DNA from: Bog-473 sp963828505
GTDB taxonomy: Bacteria; Actinomycetota; Acidimicrobiia; Acidimicrobiales; RAAP-2
Length of the DNA: 64,000 nucleotides
Assembly: GCA_963828505.1 (NCBI GenBank)
Contig: CAWHFM010000020.1
Coordinates: forward strand, 5,563-69,562
Direction of reading: 5' to 3'
Part shown: one piece after another, positions 25,407-38,937 of the stretch
How the letters are laid out: each line of letters begins with the position of its first letter
How positions within the stretch are numbered: the stretch's first letter is position 1
Position numbers and translations under genes: made by a program
The notes under the pieces: generated by a model
Databases searched by the model: none
What the model was told of the DNA's origin: nothing
What the model saw: only the letters and a program-made list of their open reading frames with translations

Positions 25407-26711
25407 TCAGAGGTCCGCCAGCGCGTCGGCGAAGCGGTCGACGTGGCGCAGCGTGCGGCCCAGGTCGAACGCGCCGTCGAGCTCGTCCGCCGTGAGGGTG
25501 ACCTCGGCGTCCTCCTCGAGTACGGCGCGCAGGTGCAGGTGCTCGCTCCAGGCGCGCCGGGCGTCGCGCTGGACGATCCGGTAGGCCTCGTCACGAGTCA
25601 GGCCGCTCGAGACGAGCGCCAGGAGGACGGACTGGGAGAACACCAGGCCGAGTGAGCCCTCGGTCAGGTTCTCCCGCGCCCGATCGGCGTGGACGACCAG
25701 TCCGGAGGCGAGCCCGGTGGCCTTGCGCAGCACGTAGCAGGCCAGCAGGGACGCGTCGGGGAGCGCGACCCGCTCCACCGAGCTGTGCGAGATGTCCCGC
25801 TCGTGCCACAGGGCGACGTCCTCGAGCCCGGCGCCGAGATAGCCCCGGAGCAGCCGCGCCAGCCCGCACAGCCGTTCCGAGAGGACCGGGTTGCGCTTGT
25901 GCGGCATGGAAGAGCTCCCCTTCTGGCCCGACCCGAAGGGCTCCTCGGCCTCCCCGAGCTCGCTGCGCGCCAGATGCCGGACCTCGGTGCACATCAACTC
26001 CACCGTCGAGCCGATGGAGGCGCAGGCGTAGAGGTACTCGGCGTGGCGGTCGCGGGAGATGACCTGGGTGGCCGGCACCGGTGTCAGCCCGAGCGCGGCA
26101 CACACGTGGGCCTCCACTGCGGGGTCGACGTTGGAGTAGGTCCCGACGGCGCCCGACAGCTTGCCCACCGCCACCGCGGCGCGCGCCGCGCGCATGCGAC
26201 GGCGGTCGCGGTCGGCCTGGAGCGCCCAGAGCGCGAACTTGGCCCCGAAGGTCGTGGGCTCGGCGTGCATGCCGTGGGTCCGCCCCGTCACCGGGACGTG
26301 CAGGAGCTCGAGCGCCCGTCCCTTGAGAGCGTCGACGAACGCGTCGAGGTCGGAGAGGATCAGGTCGGCCGCCGCGGTCAGCGTGGCCGACAGCGCGGTG
26401 TCCACGACGTCGGAGGACGTGAGACCGTAGTGCACCCACGACCCCGCCGGCGCGCCGATGCGCTCCTGTACGACGTCCACGAACGCCGCCACGTCGTGAT
26501 CGGTCACCTTCTCCCGCTCGGCCACCTCGGCCACCAGCACGTCGTCGACCACGGGCGCCTTGGCCCGGCACGTGGCGGCGTCCTCGGCCGGGACGACGCC
26601 GACAGCGGACTGGGCTTCGGTCGCCAGCAGCTCCACCTCGAGCCAGCGGGCGAGACGGGCGGCGTCGCTGAACAGCGCCGCCATGTCCGACGGCGAGTAC
26701 CGCGGGATCAC
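25407..26711 (-). CDS. purB: Adenylosuccinate lyase
   Basis: Cleaves fumarate from SAICAR and from adenylosuccinate, so it acts in both the common and AMP branches. 434 residues. Fumarase/aspartase-superfamily signatures are clear: HYGLTSSDVVDTALS, VTGRTHGMHAEPTTFG (catalytic His region) and the signature GSSSMPHKRNPVLSE. Starts GTG at 26711, overlapping purD by 4 bases (GTGA). Confidence 0.96.
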   Translation of the reverse strand: MIPRYSPSDMAALFSDAARLARWLEVELLATEAQSAVGVVPAEDAATCRAKAPVVDDVLVAEVAEREKVTDHDVAAFVDVVQERIGAPAGSWVHYGLTSSDVVDTALSATLTAAADLILSDLDAFVDALKGRALELLHVPVTGRTHGMHAEPTTFGAKFALWALQADRDRRRMRAARAAVAVGKLSGAVGTYSNVDPAVEAHVCAALGLTPVPATQVISRDRHAEYLYACASIGSTVELMCTEVRHLARSELGEAEEPFGSGQKGSSSMPHKRNPVLSERLCGLARLLRGYLGAGLEDVALWHERDISHSSVERVALPDASLLACYVLRKATGLASGLVVHADRARENLTEGSLGLVFSQSVLLALVSSGLTRDEAYRIVQRDARRAWSEHLHLRAVLEEDAEVTLTADELDGAFDLGRTLRHVDRFADALADL

Positions 26712-27958
26712 GAGACCGCCGCCGCGATGTCGTGGCGCATCTGCCGGCCGTCCCAGTCGATCCCCTCAGCGGCGTCGTAGGCGGCGACACGGGCCGCGGC
26801 GAGCGTGGGGGCGACGGCGGTGATCCCGAGCACGCGCCCGCCCGCGGTGTGGAACGGCCCCTCGCCCCTCCGGCTCGTGCCGGCGTGGAAGACGGTCACG
26901 CCCTCGGCGGGCACGGCGAGCTGCCCCGACGGCGAGAGTCCGGCGATCGTGTCCCCCGGGCGCGGACGCTCGGGGTAGCCGGGGGTGGCCAGCACGACGC
27001 AGACCGCGGCCGCGTCGTGGAATACCGGCGAGGGGACCTCGTCGAGGGCGCCGGTGGCGGCGGCCAGGAGGAGCCCGGCCGGGTCCGAGGCCAACAGCGG
27101 GAGCACGACCTGGGCCTCGGGGTCGCCGAAGCGCACGTTGTACTCAATGACCTTCGGCCCTGCCCCGGTGAGCATCAGCCCGGCGTAGAGCACGCCCCGG
27201 TACTCGATGCCACGCCGGCGCAACTCGGCCACCAGCGGCCGTACGGCGACCTCCATGATGGCCTCGACTTCGTCGGGACCCACGCCCCGCATCGGCGCGT
27301 ACGAACCCATGCCGCCGGTGTTCGGGCCCGTGTCGCCGTCGCCGATCCGCTTGAAGTCCTGCGCCGGGACCAGCGGCACCGCCCGCGTACCGTCGCAGAG
27401 CACAAGCAGCGAGCACTCTTCGCCGACCAGTCCCTCCTCGATCACGATGTTGCGCCCGGCCTCCCCGAACGACGAGCCGGCGAGCTTGGCCGTGAGGTCG
27501 GCGTCGGCCTCGTCCAGCGTCCGCGCCACCAGCACCCCCTTGCCCGACGCCAGCCCGTCCGTCTTGACCACCCACGGACCCGGCAGCGTGCGGAGGTAGG
27601 CCAGCGCGTCGTCGACCTGCATGGCGTCGAAGGTCCGAAAGCGCGCCGTTGGCACGCCGGCGGCGTCGAGCACCTCCTTCATGAAGCCCTTCGATCCTTC
27701 GAGCAACGCGCCGTCGGCGCCCGGCCCGAGCACGTGCCGGCCCCGGGATCGCAAGCGGTCGGCCAGCCCGTCGACCAGCGGGGCCTCCGGGCCGACCACG
27801 TAGAGGTCGGCCTCGACGTCCTCGACCGGTTCGTCCGTCACCTCAATCGGTGCGGCCATGCCGGGGTTGCCCGGCGTCACCACGACGTCGGACGTCCTCG
27901 CCAGCGCGTGCGCCAGCGCGTGCTCGCGCCCCCCGCTCCCGACGACGCAGACCCTCAC
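26708..27958 (-). CDS. purD: Phosphoribosylamine-glycine ligase (GAR synthetase)
   Basis: ATP-grasp enzyme that adds glycine to phosphoribosylamine. 416 residues. Seen: the N-terminal MRVCVVGSGGREHALAHAL, the ATP-grasp lysine region PWVVKTDGLASGKGVL, DFKRIGDGDTGPNTGGMGSY and YNVRFGDPEAQVVLP. The open frame continues upstream across purA, but that part is a shadow; GTG at 27958 overlaps the purA stop by 4 bases. It supplies the step after purF, encoded about 8 kb downstream on the same strand. Confidence 0.96.
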   Translation of the reverse strand: MRVCVVGSGGREHALAHALARTSDVVVTPGNPGMAAPIEVTDEPVEDVEADLYVVGPEAPLVDGLADRLRSRGRHVLGPGADGALLEGSKGFMKEVLDAAGVPTARFRTFDAMQVDDALAYLRTLPGPWVVKTDGLASGKGVLVARTLDEADADLTAKLAGSSFGEAGRNIVIEEGLVGEECSLLVLCDGTRAVPLVPAQDFKRIGDGDTGPNTGGMGSYAPMRGVGPDEVEAIMEVAVRPLVAELRRRGIEYRGVLYAGLMLTGAGPKVIEYNVRFGDPEAQVVLPLLASDPAGLLLAAATGALDEVPSPVFHDAAAVCVVLATPGYPERPRPGDTIAGLSPSGQLAVPAEGVTVFHAGTSRRGEGPFHTAGGRVLGITAVAPTLAAARVAAYDAAEGIDWDGRQMRHDIAAAVS

Positions 27959-29238
27959 GCGGTGGCGAAGGAAACGGTCTGCTCGCGTCCGGGCCCCACA
28001 CCGACGAGGCGCACCGGGACGCCGATCTGCTCGGAGAGGAACGTGACGTAGTCGCGGGCGGCGGCCGGCAGGTCCCCGGGTGCGGTGGCGGCCGTGAGGT
28101 CGGTGCACCAGCCCGGCAGTTCCTCGTACACCGGGACCGCCTTGTGGAACGTGGACTGGTGATAGGGCAGATGGGTGTAGCGGATGCCGTCCGCCTCGTA
28201 GGCCACGCAGACCTTCACCGTCTCGAACGTGTCGAGGACGTCCAGCTTCGTCAGCGCGACCTCGGTCATCGAATTGAGGCGAACGGCCTGGCGCAGCATC
28301 ACGGCGTCGAACCAGCCGCAGCGTCGCTTGCGGCCGGTGTTCGTGCCGTACTCGCGGCCGCGCTCGACCAGCAGCTCGCCGACGTCGTTCTGCTGCTCGG
28401 TCGGGAACGGCCCGGCGCCGACCCGGGTGACGTACGCCTTCGCGATGCCGATCACCGCGTCGATGTCGCGCGGCCCGAGACCCGACCCGGTGCAGGCCCC
28501 GCCCGCCACCGGGTTGGACGAGGTCACGAACGGATAGGTGCCGTGGTCGAGGTCGAGGAAGGTGGCCTGCGCCCCCTCGAGCAACACGTGGCGGCCCGTG
28601 TCCATCGCCTCGTGGACCATGGCGACCGTGTCGCCGACCATGGGCTCTATCCGCGGTGCGTACTCGCTCAGGTACCGGTCCGCGATCTCGCCCGCCGCCA
28701 GGGGGAGCCGGTTGTACACCTTGGCCAGGACGGCGTTCTTCTCTTTGAGCGCCACGTCCAGCTTCTGGCGGAAGATCTTGGGGTCGAAGAGGTCCTGGAC
28801 GCGGATGCCGACCCGGGTCGCCTTGTCCGCGTAGGCGGGTCCGATGCCCCGCTTGGTCGTACCCAGGGCGTTCTTGCCCAGGAACCGCTCGGTCACCCGG
28901 TCGAGCTCCTGGTGATAGGGCATGATCAGGTGAGCGTTGCCGCTGACGACCAGGCGCGAGACGTCGACGCCCCTGGCCGCCAACGCGTCGAGCTCGTCGA
29001 TGAGGACGGCGGGGTCGACCACGACGCCGTTGCCGATCATGGGCGTGATGTGCTCGTAGAGGATGCCGCTCGGCACCAGCTGGAGCGCGAAGGCCTCGCC
29101 GTTGACCACGATGCGGTGGCCGGCGTTGTGACCGCCCTGGTAGCGGACCACCATGTCCATCTCTCCTGCGAGATGGTCGGTGATCCTTCCCTTTCCCTCG
29201 TCCCCCCACTGGGTCCCGACCACCACTGTTGCGGGCAC
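27955..29238 (-). CDS. purA: Adenylosuccinate synthetase
   Basis: GTP-dependent conversion of IMP and aspartate to adenylosuccinate. 427 residues. Seen: VVGTQWGDEGKGRITDHLA (P-loop-like glycine loop and catalytic Asp), GGHNAGHRIV, TTKRGIGPAYADKATR and the GTP-binding TKLDVLDTF. Start GTG at 29238 has GGAGAG about 6 bases upstream; the open frame continues to 29280 without family similarity. It lies 84 bases after clpB on the same strand, so purine genes are physically appended to the heat-shock cluster; a weak hairpin separates them. Confidence 0.95.
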   Translation of the reverse strand: MPATVVVGTQWGDEGKGRITDHLAGEMDMVVRYQGGHNAGHRIVVNGEAFALQLVPSGILYEHITPMIGNGVVVDPAVLIDELDALAARGVDVSRLVVSGNAHLIMPYHQELDRVTERFLGKNALGTTKRGIGPAYADKATRVGIRVQDLFDPKIFRQKLDVALKEKNAVLAKVYNRLPLAAGEIADRYLSEYAPRIEPMVGDTVAMVHEAMDTGRHVLLEGAQATFLDLDHGTYPFVTSSNPVAGGACTGSGLGPRDIDAVIGIAKAYVTRVGAGPFPTEQQNDVGELLVERGREYGTNTGRKRRCGWFDAVMLRQAVRLNSMTEVALTKLDVLDTFETVKVCVAYEADGIRYTHLPYHQSTFHKAVPVYEELPGWCTDLTAATAPGDLPAAARDYVTFLSEQIGVPVRLVGVGPGREQTVSFATA

Positions 29239-29286
29239 GCGCGCTCTCCGTTCGCTCACTCGCTTCGGATTACGCCCCACTCTACC

Positions 29287-29305
29287 GCCCGAAAGAAACC
29301 CGGGC
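29287..29305 (-). terminator. Weak hairpin between clpB and purA
   Basis: Five-base stem GCCCG / CGGGC around a nine-base loop, in the 84-base gap after clpB. No T tract follows, so at most partial termination. It may separate heat-shock from purine transcription. Confidence 0.3.
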
Positions 29306-29322
29306 TGCCACCGGAGGCCGGG

Positions 29323-31812
<2,490 letters not shown>

Positions 31813-31816
31813 CGGT

Positions 31817-32239
31817 TCACTCCGTCCTCTCCGTCCGCGCCCTTTCCGTTCTGCTCGTCGCATGGCGCGGCGGCGCGGCCTGGCGCAGCGGCACCAGGTC
31901 CCGCCGGTACTGGCGGTGGGTGGCCGCGACGGCGTCGACCGCCCGCGCCTGCACCTCGACCAGCTCCCCGCGCAGCAGAGCGACCTCCGCCTCGAGCTGG
32001 AGCACCCGGCGCACCCCCTCGAGGTTGAGCCCGCTCGACGTCAGCTCTTGGATGCGGCGCAGCCGCGCCAGGTCGCTCTCGGAGAACCGGCGGCTGCCGC
32101 CGCTGGTGCGCGACGGGTCGAGCAGGCCCTTGCGCTCGTAGATGCGCAGCGTCTGCGGGTGCATCCCGGCGAGCTCGGCCGCCACCGAGATCACGTAGAC
32201 CGCCTGGTCCGAGTCCCGCTGATACTCGCGGCGCATCAC
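31817..32239 (-). CDS. hspR: HspR, MerR-type heat-shock repressor
   Basis: 140-residue MerR-family regulator: VYVISVAAELAGMHPQTLRI is the helix-turn-helix, followed by YERKGLLDPSRTSGGSRRFSE and a dimerisation helix. In Streptomyces and mycobacteria HspR represses dnaK and clpB by binding HAIR sites with DnaK as co-repressor. A HAIR-like site is present upstream of dnaK here. The start is GTG 32239 (GTGA overlap with dnaJ) or ATG 32236. Encoded between dnaJ and clpB, so it is under its own control. Confidence 0.93.
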   Translation of the reverse strand: MMRREYQRDSDQAVYVISVAAELAGMHPQTLRIYERKGLLDPSRTSGGSRRFSESDLARLRRIQELTSSGLNLEGVRRVLQLEAEVALLRGELVEVQARAVDAVAATHRQYRRDLVPLRQAAPPRHATSRTERARTERTE

Positions 32240-33339
32240 GAGTCCACCGCCGCCCGCGGCGCGGCGTCGGTCACCGCGGCCAGTGATTCGACGGCGGCGC
32301 GCTGCTCGTCGGTGAGCTCCGTCGGCACCAGGACCTCCACCCGCACCATCAGGTCCCCCGGCTTGCCGCCGTTGCGCCCGCTCGCGCCCGGCACGCCGCG
32401 GCCGCGCACCCGGAGCACGCGGCCCGATTGCGTCCCGGGCGGCACCTTGAGCGTCACCTTGCCGTCGAGCGTCGGCACGGTGATCTTCGTGCCCAGGGCG
32501 GCCTCAGGGAAGGTGACCGGCACCGAGACGGTCAGGTTGCGTCCGTTGCGACCGAAGACCGGGTGGTCGGACACCTGGACGACCACGTAGAGGTCCCCCG
32601 GGGGCGCCATGCCCTGGCCGGGTGCGCCGCGTCCTTTCACCCGGATGCGCTGGCCGTTCTCGACCCCCGGCGGGATGCGCACCTTGACCGAGCGGACCTT
32701 CTTCTCGGTGCCGGTGCCGTGGCAGACCGGGCAGGGCGTGTCGAACAGCGTGCCGCGGCCCATGCAGTCCGGGCAGACCGTGCTGAGCGAGAACAGGCCC
32801 TGGTTGTCGTTCAGGCTCCCGGTCCCCCCGCAACGCGGGCAGGTATGCGTCGAGGTGCCGGGCGCGGCGCCGCTGCCGCGACAGTTCGAGCAGCGCACCT
32901 CCTGCGGGACGTTGACCGACGTGGTCACGCCGTGCACCGCGTCCTCGAAGGAGAGGTTGAGCTGCGCCTCCATGTCGGCGCCGCGCTGCGGTCCGCGCTG
33001 GGCGCGCGACCGCCCACCCCCGAAGAGGTTGCCGAAGAGGTCGCCCAGGTCCCCCATGTCCTCGGCGCGGAAGGTGCCGCCGCCGGAGCCTCCGAAGCCC
33101 CCGGGGATCGGGCCGTGGGCGCGAACCTCGTCGTACTCCTTGCGCTTCTCGGAGTCACCGAGCACGTCGTAGGCGGCGCTGATCTCCTTGAACCGCTCCT
33201 CCGAGCCCGGATTGGCGTCGGGGTGGTGCTGCTTGGCCAGCTTGCGGTAGGCGCGCGTGATCTCCTTGTCGGACGCCGTCGGGACGACGCCGAGCACCTT
33301 GTAGTAGTCCTTCTCGAACCACTCTCGTTGGGCCGCCAT
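32236..33339 (-). CDS. dnaJ: Chaperone DnaJ
   Basis: Type I DnaJ, 367 residues. J domain (1-75) with the HPD tripeptide in KQHHPDANPG, Gly/Phe-rich linker (GGFGGSGGGTF), and a zinc-binding domain of four CxxCxGxG repeats (CSNCRGSG, CPRCGGTG, CPDCMGRG, CPVCHGTG). The C-terminal substrate-binding domain is intact. Stimulates DnaK ATPase and delivers clients. Starts 6 bases after the grpE stop; the end overlaps hspR. Confidence 0.96.
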   Translation of the reverse strand: MAAQREWFEKDYYKVLGVVPTASDKEITRAYRKLAKQHHPDANPGSEERFKEISAAYDVLGDSEKRKEYDEVRAHGPIPGGFGGSGGGTFRAEDMGDLGDLFGNLFGGGRSRAQRGPQRGADMEAQLNLSFEDAVHGVTTSVNVPQEVRCSNCRGSGAAPGTSTHTCPRCGGTGSLNDNQGLFSLSTVCPDCMGRGTLFDTPCPVCHGTGTEKKVRSVKVRIPPGVENGQRIRVKGRGAPGQGMAPPGDLYVVVQVSDHPVFGRNGRNLTVSVPVTFPEAALGTKITVPTLDGKVTLKVPPGTQSGRVLRVRGRGVPGASGRNGGKPGDLMVRVEVLVPTELTDEQRAAVESLAAVTDAAPRAAVDS

Positions 33340-33345
33340 GTCAGC

Positions 33346-33992
33346 TCACCCCCGGACGCGGACCATCGCGGGCCGGAGCGCCTGCCCCTTCCAGCGGTAG
33401 CCGGAGCGCATCACTTCCTCCACGACGGTCCCACCGTCGTCCCCGTCCTCGGCCTCGGAGTGCGCGACGGCGTCGTGGCACGTCGGGTCGAAGGGGACGC
33501 CGGCCTGATCGACCCGCTCCAGACCCTCCTTGGCCAGGATGTCGTTGAGCATGGCGCGCGCGGCGCGCAGCACCTTCCCGTCCTCGCTGACGTCGAGCGA
33601 CTCGTTCAGGTGCGCCTCGGCCAGGTCGAGCGCGTCGAGCACGGGCAGCAGCTTGCCGACCAGGTCGGCTGCGGCTCGGGCTGACTGCTCGTCCTGCTGG
33701 CGCGCGATCCGCTTGCGATAGTTCTCGAAGTCGGCCTGCGTGCGCTGGAGCGCCGCCAGGTACTCGTCGCGCTCGCGCTCGAGGGCCGCACCCGGGTCGT
33801 CGACCGGCTCGGGCTGCGGCTCCCGCTCGGTGGGCTGTGCATCCTGCCCGGCCTCGGGTCCCCGACCGAACTGGTGCTCCCGCCCGCGCTGGTGCTCCGG
33901 CTCAGGCCGTGGCCCGGTGCGTGTCGGTGTCCCTGGCCCCGGCTTTGCTGCCGGGTCGACGGCTCCGGCCTCCTCGACCGGGTCGGAGAAGC

Positions 33993-33996
<4 letters not shown>
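33346..33996 (-). CDS. grpE: Nucleotide exchange factor GrpE
   Basis: 216 residues. The N-terminal about 70 residues are Pro/Glu/Arg-rich and disordered; then a long coiled coil (RDEYLAALQRTQADFENYRKR) and the C-terminal beta domain ending GYRWKGQALRPAMVRV, the GrpE signature. Releases ADP from DnaK. ATG at 33996 overlaps the dnaK stop by 4 bases. Confidence 0.95.
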
Positions 33997-35843
<1,847 letters not shown>

Positions 35844-35882
35844 GTCGTCTTGTTCCTTCCGGTCGTCAATCTGATAGCCAGA

Positions 35883-35938
35883 AGTATACCAAAGTTGAGT
35901 GGAAGAGTGTCAAGATTCTTGACACCATACGCAACAAG
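35883..35938 (-). promoter_or_regulatory. dnaK promoter with HAIR-like HspR site
   Basis: On the minus strand TTGACA (35913-35908) and TATACT (35888-35883) form a -35/-10 pair with a 19-base spacer. HAIR consensus is CTTGAGT-N7-ACTCAAG. On the plus strand GTTGAGT (35894-35900), seven bases, TGTCAAG (35908-35914) match 11 of 14 positions and cover the -35 and spacer. Directly beyond, CTTGACA (35918-35924), seven bases, then a weaker CAACAAG (35932-35938) suggest a second degenerate site. TGTCAAG-ATT-CTTGACA is itself a perfect inverted repeat. Confidence 0.75.
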
Positions 35939-35982
35939 AGTTGCGACCGGAGCATCCCGAAGGCCCAGGTTACGATCATGCC

Positions 35983-36750
35983 GTGCTCGATCTGGTCCTG
36001 CTCCGCCACGGCGAGTCCGAGTGGAACGCGAAGAACCTGTTCACGGGGTGGGTCGACGTCGACCTCACTCCCGCCGGCGAAGCCGAGGCCCGGACCGGGG
36101 GCGAGCTCCTGGCGGCCGAGGCGGACCTGGACCTCCGCATGTTGCACACCTCGGTCCTCACCCGCGCCATCCGCACGGCCGACATCGCCCTGGCGGCGGC
36201 CGGCCGCAGCTGGCTCCCGGTCCGCCGGGACTGGCGCCTGAACGAGCGTCACTACGGGGACCTGCAGGGGAAGAACAAGGCCCAGATCAAGCAGGAGTTC
36301 GGCGAGGCCCAGCTCACGGCGTGGCGCCGCAGCTACGACACGCCTCCACCGCCCCTGGCTGTTGGCCACCCCTACGACGTGTCGGGCGACCCCCGCTACC
36401 GTGACCTCCATCCGGCCGACCTCCCGCGCACGGAGTGCCTCGCCGACGTGGTGAGAAGGTCTGTCCCGTACTTCGAGTCCGCCATCGTGCCCGACCTGCG
36501 CCGGACCTCCGAGCTGGGGGGAGCGGTCCTGGTGGCCGCCCACGGAAACAGCATCCGGGCCCTGCGCAAGCACCTGGAGGTCATATCGGACGACGGGATC
36601 TCCGGCCTCGAGATCCCGACGGGCATCCCTTACCGCATGCGGCTCGAGGATGATCTGAGCGTGAGCTCGGCCGGCTATCTCGGGGATCCCGAGGCAGCGG
36701 CCGCCGCGGCTGCGGCCGTGGCCGCGCAGGCGGACCGGCCCACGGGCTGA
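35983..36750 (+). CDS. gpmA: 2,3-bisphosphoglycerate-dependent phosphoglycerate mutase
   Basis: Interconverts 3- and 2-phosphoglycerate in glycolysis and gluconeogenesis. 255 residues, the dPGM type. Seen: the catalytic LVLLRHGESEWNAKNLFTGW (phospho-His), LTRAIRTADIAL, RRDWRLNERHYGDLQGKNK, and the second His in VAAHGNSIRAL. The C-terminus is an Ala-rich tail. GTG at 35983 is preceded by TACGAT (35971-35976), a -10-like box placed for a leaderless mRNA. Divergent from dnaK. Confidence 0.93.
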   Translation: MLDLVLLRHGESEWNAKNLFTGWVDVDLTPAGEAEARTGGELLAAEADLDLRMLHTSVLTRAIRTADIALAAAGRSWLPVRRDWRLNERHYGDLQGKNKAQIKQEFGEAQLTAWRRSYDTPPPPLAVGHPYDVSGDPRYRDLHPADLPRTECLADVVRRSVPYFESAIVPDLRRTSELGGAVLVAAHGNSIRALRKHLEVISDDGISGLEIPTGIPYRMRLEDDLSVSSAGYLGDPEAAAAAAAAVAAQADRPTG

Positions 36751-36764
36751 CTGCAAACGGCGGA

Positions 36765-36794
36765 GGGCCGGGGCGCCTCGCCGCACCCCGGCCC
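36765..36794. terminator. Bidirectional hairpin between gpmA and glnK
   Basis: Perfect 9-base stem GGGCCGGGG / CCCCGGCCC with a 12-base loop between two convergent genes. No T tract on either side, as often in high-GC genomes. Confidence 0.6.
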
Positions 36795-36833
36795 AACCGA
36801 CCGCCCACAGGACTTCATGCGTGCGGCATCGCG

Positions 36834-37172
36834 CTACAACGCATCAGCCCCGCGTTCACCGGTGCGCACCCGCACCACCGTGTCGACCGGGACGACCCAT
36901 ACCTTGCCGTCGCCGATCTTTCCGGTCGCGGCCGACCCGACGATCGCTTCGACCACATCCTCTGCCTGGCTGTCCTCGACGAGGACCTCGACGCGGATTT
37001 TGGGGACGAAGTCCACCTCGTACTCCGCACCGCGGTACACCTCGGTGTGCCCCCGCTGGCGCCCGAAGCCCTGGGCCTCGGTCAGGGTCATGCCCTGCAC
37101 GCCGTGGTTCTTCAGCACCTCCTTGACGTCGTCGAGCTTGAACGGCTTGAGGACCGCCACGATCAGCTTCAT
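36834..37172 (-). CDS. glnK: Nitrogen regulatory protein P-II, amt-linked
   Basis: Trimeric signal protein (112 residues) that reads ATP/ADP and 2-oxoglutarate and blocks the ammonium channel when nitrogen is ample. Opens MKLIVAVLKPFKLDDVKEVL; the T-loop carries Tyr51 in TEVYRGAEY, the residue adenylylated or uridylylated in actinobacteria and proteobacteria; the C-terminus has GKIGDGKVWVVPVD and RTGERG (ATP site). It is 42 bases downstream of amt and co-transcribed, under the GlnR-type box upstream of amt. About 80 percent identical by eye to the second copy at 40486-40824. Confidence 0.96.
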   Translation of the reverse strand: MKLIVAVLKPFKLDDVKEVLKNHGVQGMTLTEAQGFGRQRGHTEVYRGAEYEVDFVPKIRVEVLVEDSQAEDVVEAIVGSAATGKIGDGKVWVVPVDTVVRVRTGERGADAL

Positions 37173-37214
37173 TGTTGTCTTCCTTTCTTCCTGTCCGATC
37201 CGCGCAATCCGGCC

Positions 37215-38810
37215 CTACGCCCCACCACTGCCGCCGCCGCCACCCCCGCCGGGTTCCGGTTCGGGCGATCGCTCCGCCGCGCTGCGCTCGATGCCGGCCA
37301 TGGCGAAGGCGCCGTCGGAACGAGTCGCGAACTCCTCGTCCGGGAAGGCTTCCTCGCCGTGGATGGCGAGGTCGCCGACCTCGAGGATGTCGTCCTTGTA
37401 GCGGGCGCCGCGCAGGACCAGACCGATCAGCTTCATCAGGATGAACGTGACCAGGGCGGACCAGAAGATGACCCAGATCGCCGCCCGGAACTGTTCCCAC
37501 AGCTGGTGGGCCGACCCGGTGTACAGGAGTCCGTTCACCCCGAAAGGCACACAGGTCTTGGTCGCCGTGACGTACGTGGTCGCGCTGGTCGCGATCACCT
37601 GGCCACTCGCACTGACGTGGCCGCACCCGTACTCAACCATGTTCGGATCACCGAAGATGCCGAGCAGCATGCCACCCATGAACCCCGCGATGCCGTGGGT
37701 GTAGACGACGCCGAGCGCATCGTCCACCCTCGAGAAGGGGGGCACCTTCGAGAGGTAGTTCCACGCCACCCAGACCGTGGCGCAGCAGATGGCCCCGACG
37801 AAGATGGCGCCCCAGCCGTTCACCCATCCGGCGCATGGAGTGATGCCGACGAGGCCGCAGATCATGCCGTTGACGCCGCCGAGGAACGTGGGCTTCTTCT
37901 CCTTGGTCAGCCATGCGTCCATGAGCATCCAGACCAAAACGCCGGTCGCGGTGGCGATGTTGGTGTTGATGACCGCTCCCGCCGCACTGGCTCCGGCGTA
38001 GTACGGGTCTCCACCGTTGAAGCCGTTCCAGCCGAGCCAGAGGATTCCGGCACCCACCGCGGCCATAACCAGGTTGTTGGGCAAAGCGTGCTGCCTATCT
38101 CGCAAGAGTCTCGGTCCGAGCACCCATGCTGCGACGAAACCCGAAACTCCTGCCGACATGTGGATGACGTAGCCACCCGAGAAGTCGAGGGCGCCCTCCT
38201 GTGCGAAGTAGCCGCCGCCCCAGAGCATGAAGGCGTCCACGCAGTAGACGAAGGTCGACCAGAACGGGACGAGGATGCACCAGGCGCTGAACTTGATGCG
38301 GCCGAGCACGCTGCCGAGGAACAACAGCGGCGTGATGGCTGCGAACACGAACTGGAAGTACGCCAGACTCGCTGTCGGGAAATGGAAGGGAATGAGGGTG
38401 TTGGCGCCCGACATGGCCTGTCCCTGCTCCTGATGGGCGTTCGTCGTCGTCCCTGGTTTACCGATGAAATTGTCGAAGAAGTGTTGCCACGTTCCGGTCG
38501 TGCCGCTGATCTGTGTCTGCGTCACCACCCCGTGGACAACCTTGACTCCGCCACCGAGCGAGGTCGAGCCGAACGCCAGCTGGTACTCCCAGACGAACCA
38601 TCCCACGAGTACGAGCGAGAACCCGACGAACATCATCGCCAGCACGTTCACGGCCCATTTCTTCGGGACGATGGATGCATAGAGCACCGCCAACCCGGGC
38701 AGGCTCATCAAGCCGACGAACGTCGCGGCGGTGAGCTGCCACGTGTTGTCGCCCGGATTGAGCCAACTTGGATACGGCACGTATGCCGCAGCAGCAATCA
38801 GGTGGATCAC
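37215..38810 (-). CDS. amt: Ammonium transporter Amt
   Basis: 531-residue trimeric ammonium channel with 11 predicted membrane helices, outer N-terminus and a long cytoplasmic C-terminal tail ending in a Gly-rich stretch. Seen: the family segment DFSGGYVIHMSAGVSGF (first pore His) and YTHGIAGFMGG (second pore His), plus WNGFNGGDPYYAGASAAG. A loop insertion of about 50 residues after helix 2 (near GTTGTWQHFFDN) lengthens it relative to AmtB. GTG at 38810 has AGGAGA upstream. First gene of amt-glnK, behind a GlnR box. Confidence 0.95.
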   Translation of the reverse strand: MIHLIAAAAYVPYPSWLNPGDNTWQLTAATFVGLMSLPGLAVLYASIVPKKWAVNVLAMMFVGFSLVLVGWFVWEYQLAFGSTSLGGGVKVVHGVVTQTQISGTTGTWQHFFDNFIGKPGTTTNAHQEQGQAMSGANTLIPFHFPTASLAYFQFVFAAITPLLFLGSVLGRIKFSAWCILVPFWSTFVYCVDAFMLWGGGYFAQEGALDFSGGYVIHMSAGVSGFVAAWVLGPRLLRDRQHALPNNLVMAAVGAGILWLGWNGFNGGDPYYAGASAAGAVINTNIATATGVLVWMLMDAWLTKEKKPTFLGGVNGMICGLVGITPCAGWVNGWGAIFVGAICCATVWVAWNYLSKVPPFSRVDDALGVVYTHGIAGFMGGMLLGIFGDPNMVEYGCGHVSASGQVIATSATTYVTATKTCVPFGVNGLLYTGSAHQLWEQFRAAIWVIFWSALVTFILMKLIGLVLRGARYKDDILEVGDLAIHGEEAFPDEEFATRSDGAFAMAGIERSAAERSPEPEPGGGGGGGSGGA

Positions 38811-38937
38811 TCAAGCTCTCCTAACTGTCAGCAGTACCAGGATCACCACCCTGCAGAGCAGGAACGCCTCGGTGCTCCAGGTACGGCAAGGCCACTTCCG
38901 ACGGTTCTCTCCGCCGCTGCAAGGATGCTGGCCGGGA

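Noticed and set aside
26708..29209. 833-codon frame that could suggest a fused purA-purD protein
   Set aside because: The upstream part is an out-of-frame reading of purA, Arg/Gly-rich; purD has its own GTG at 27958 with a 4-base overlap.
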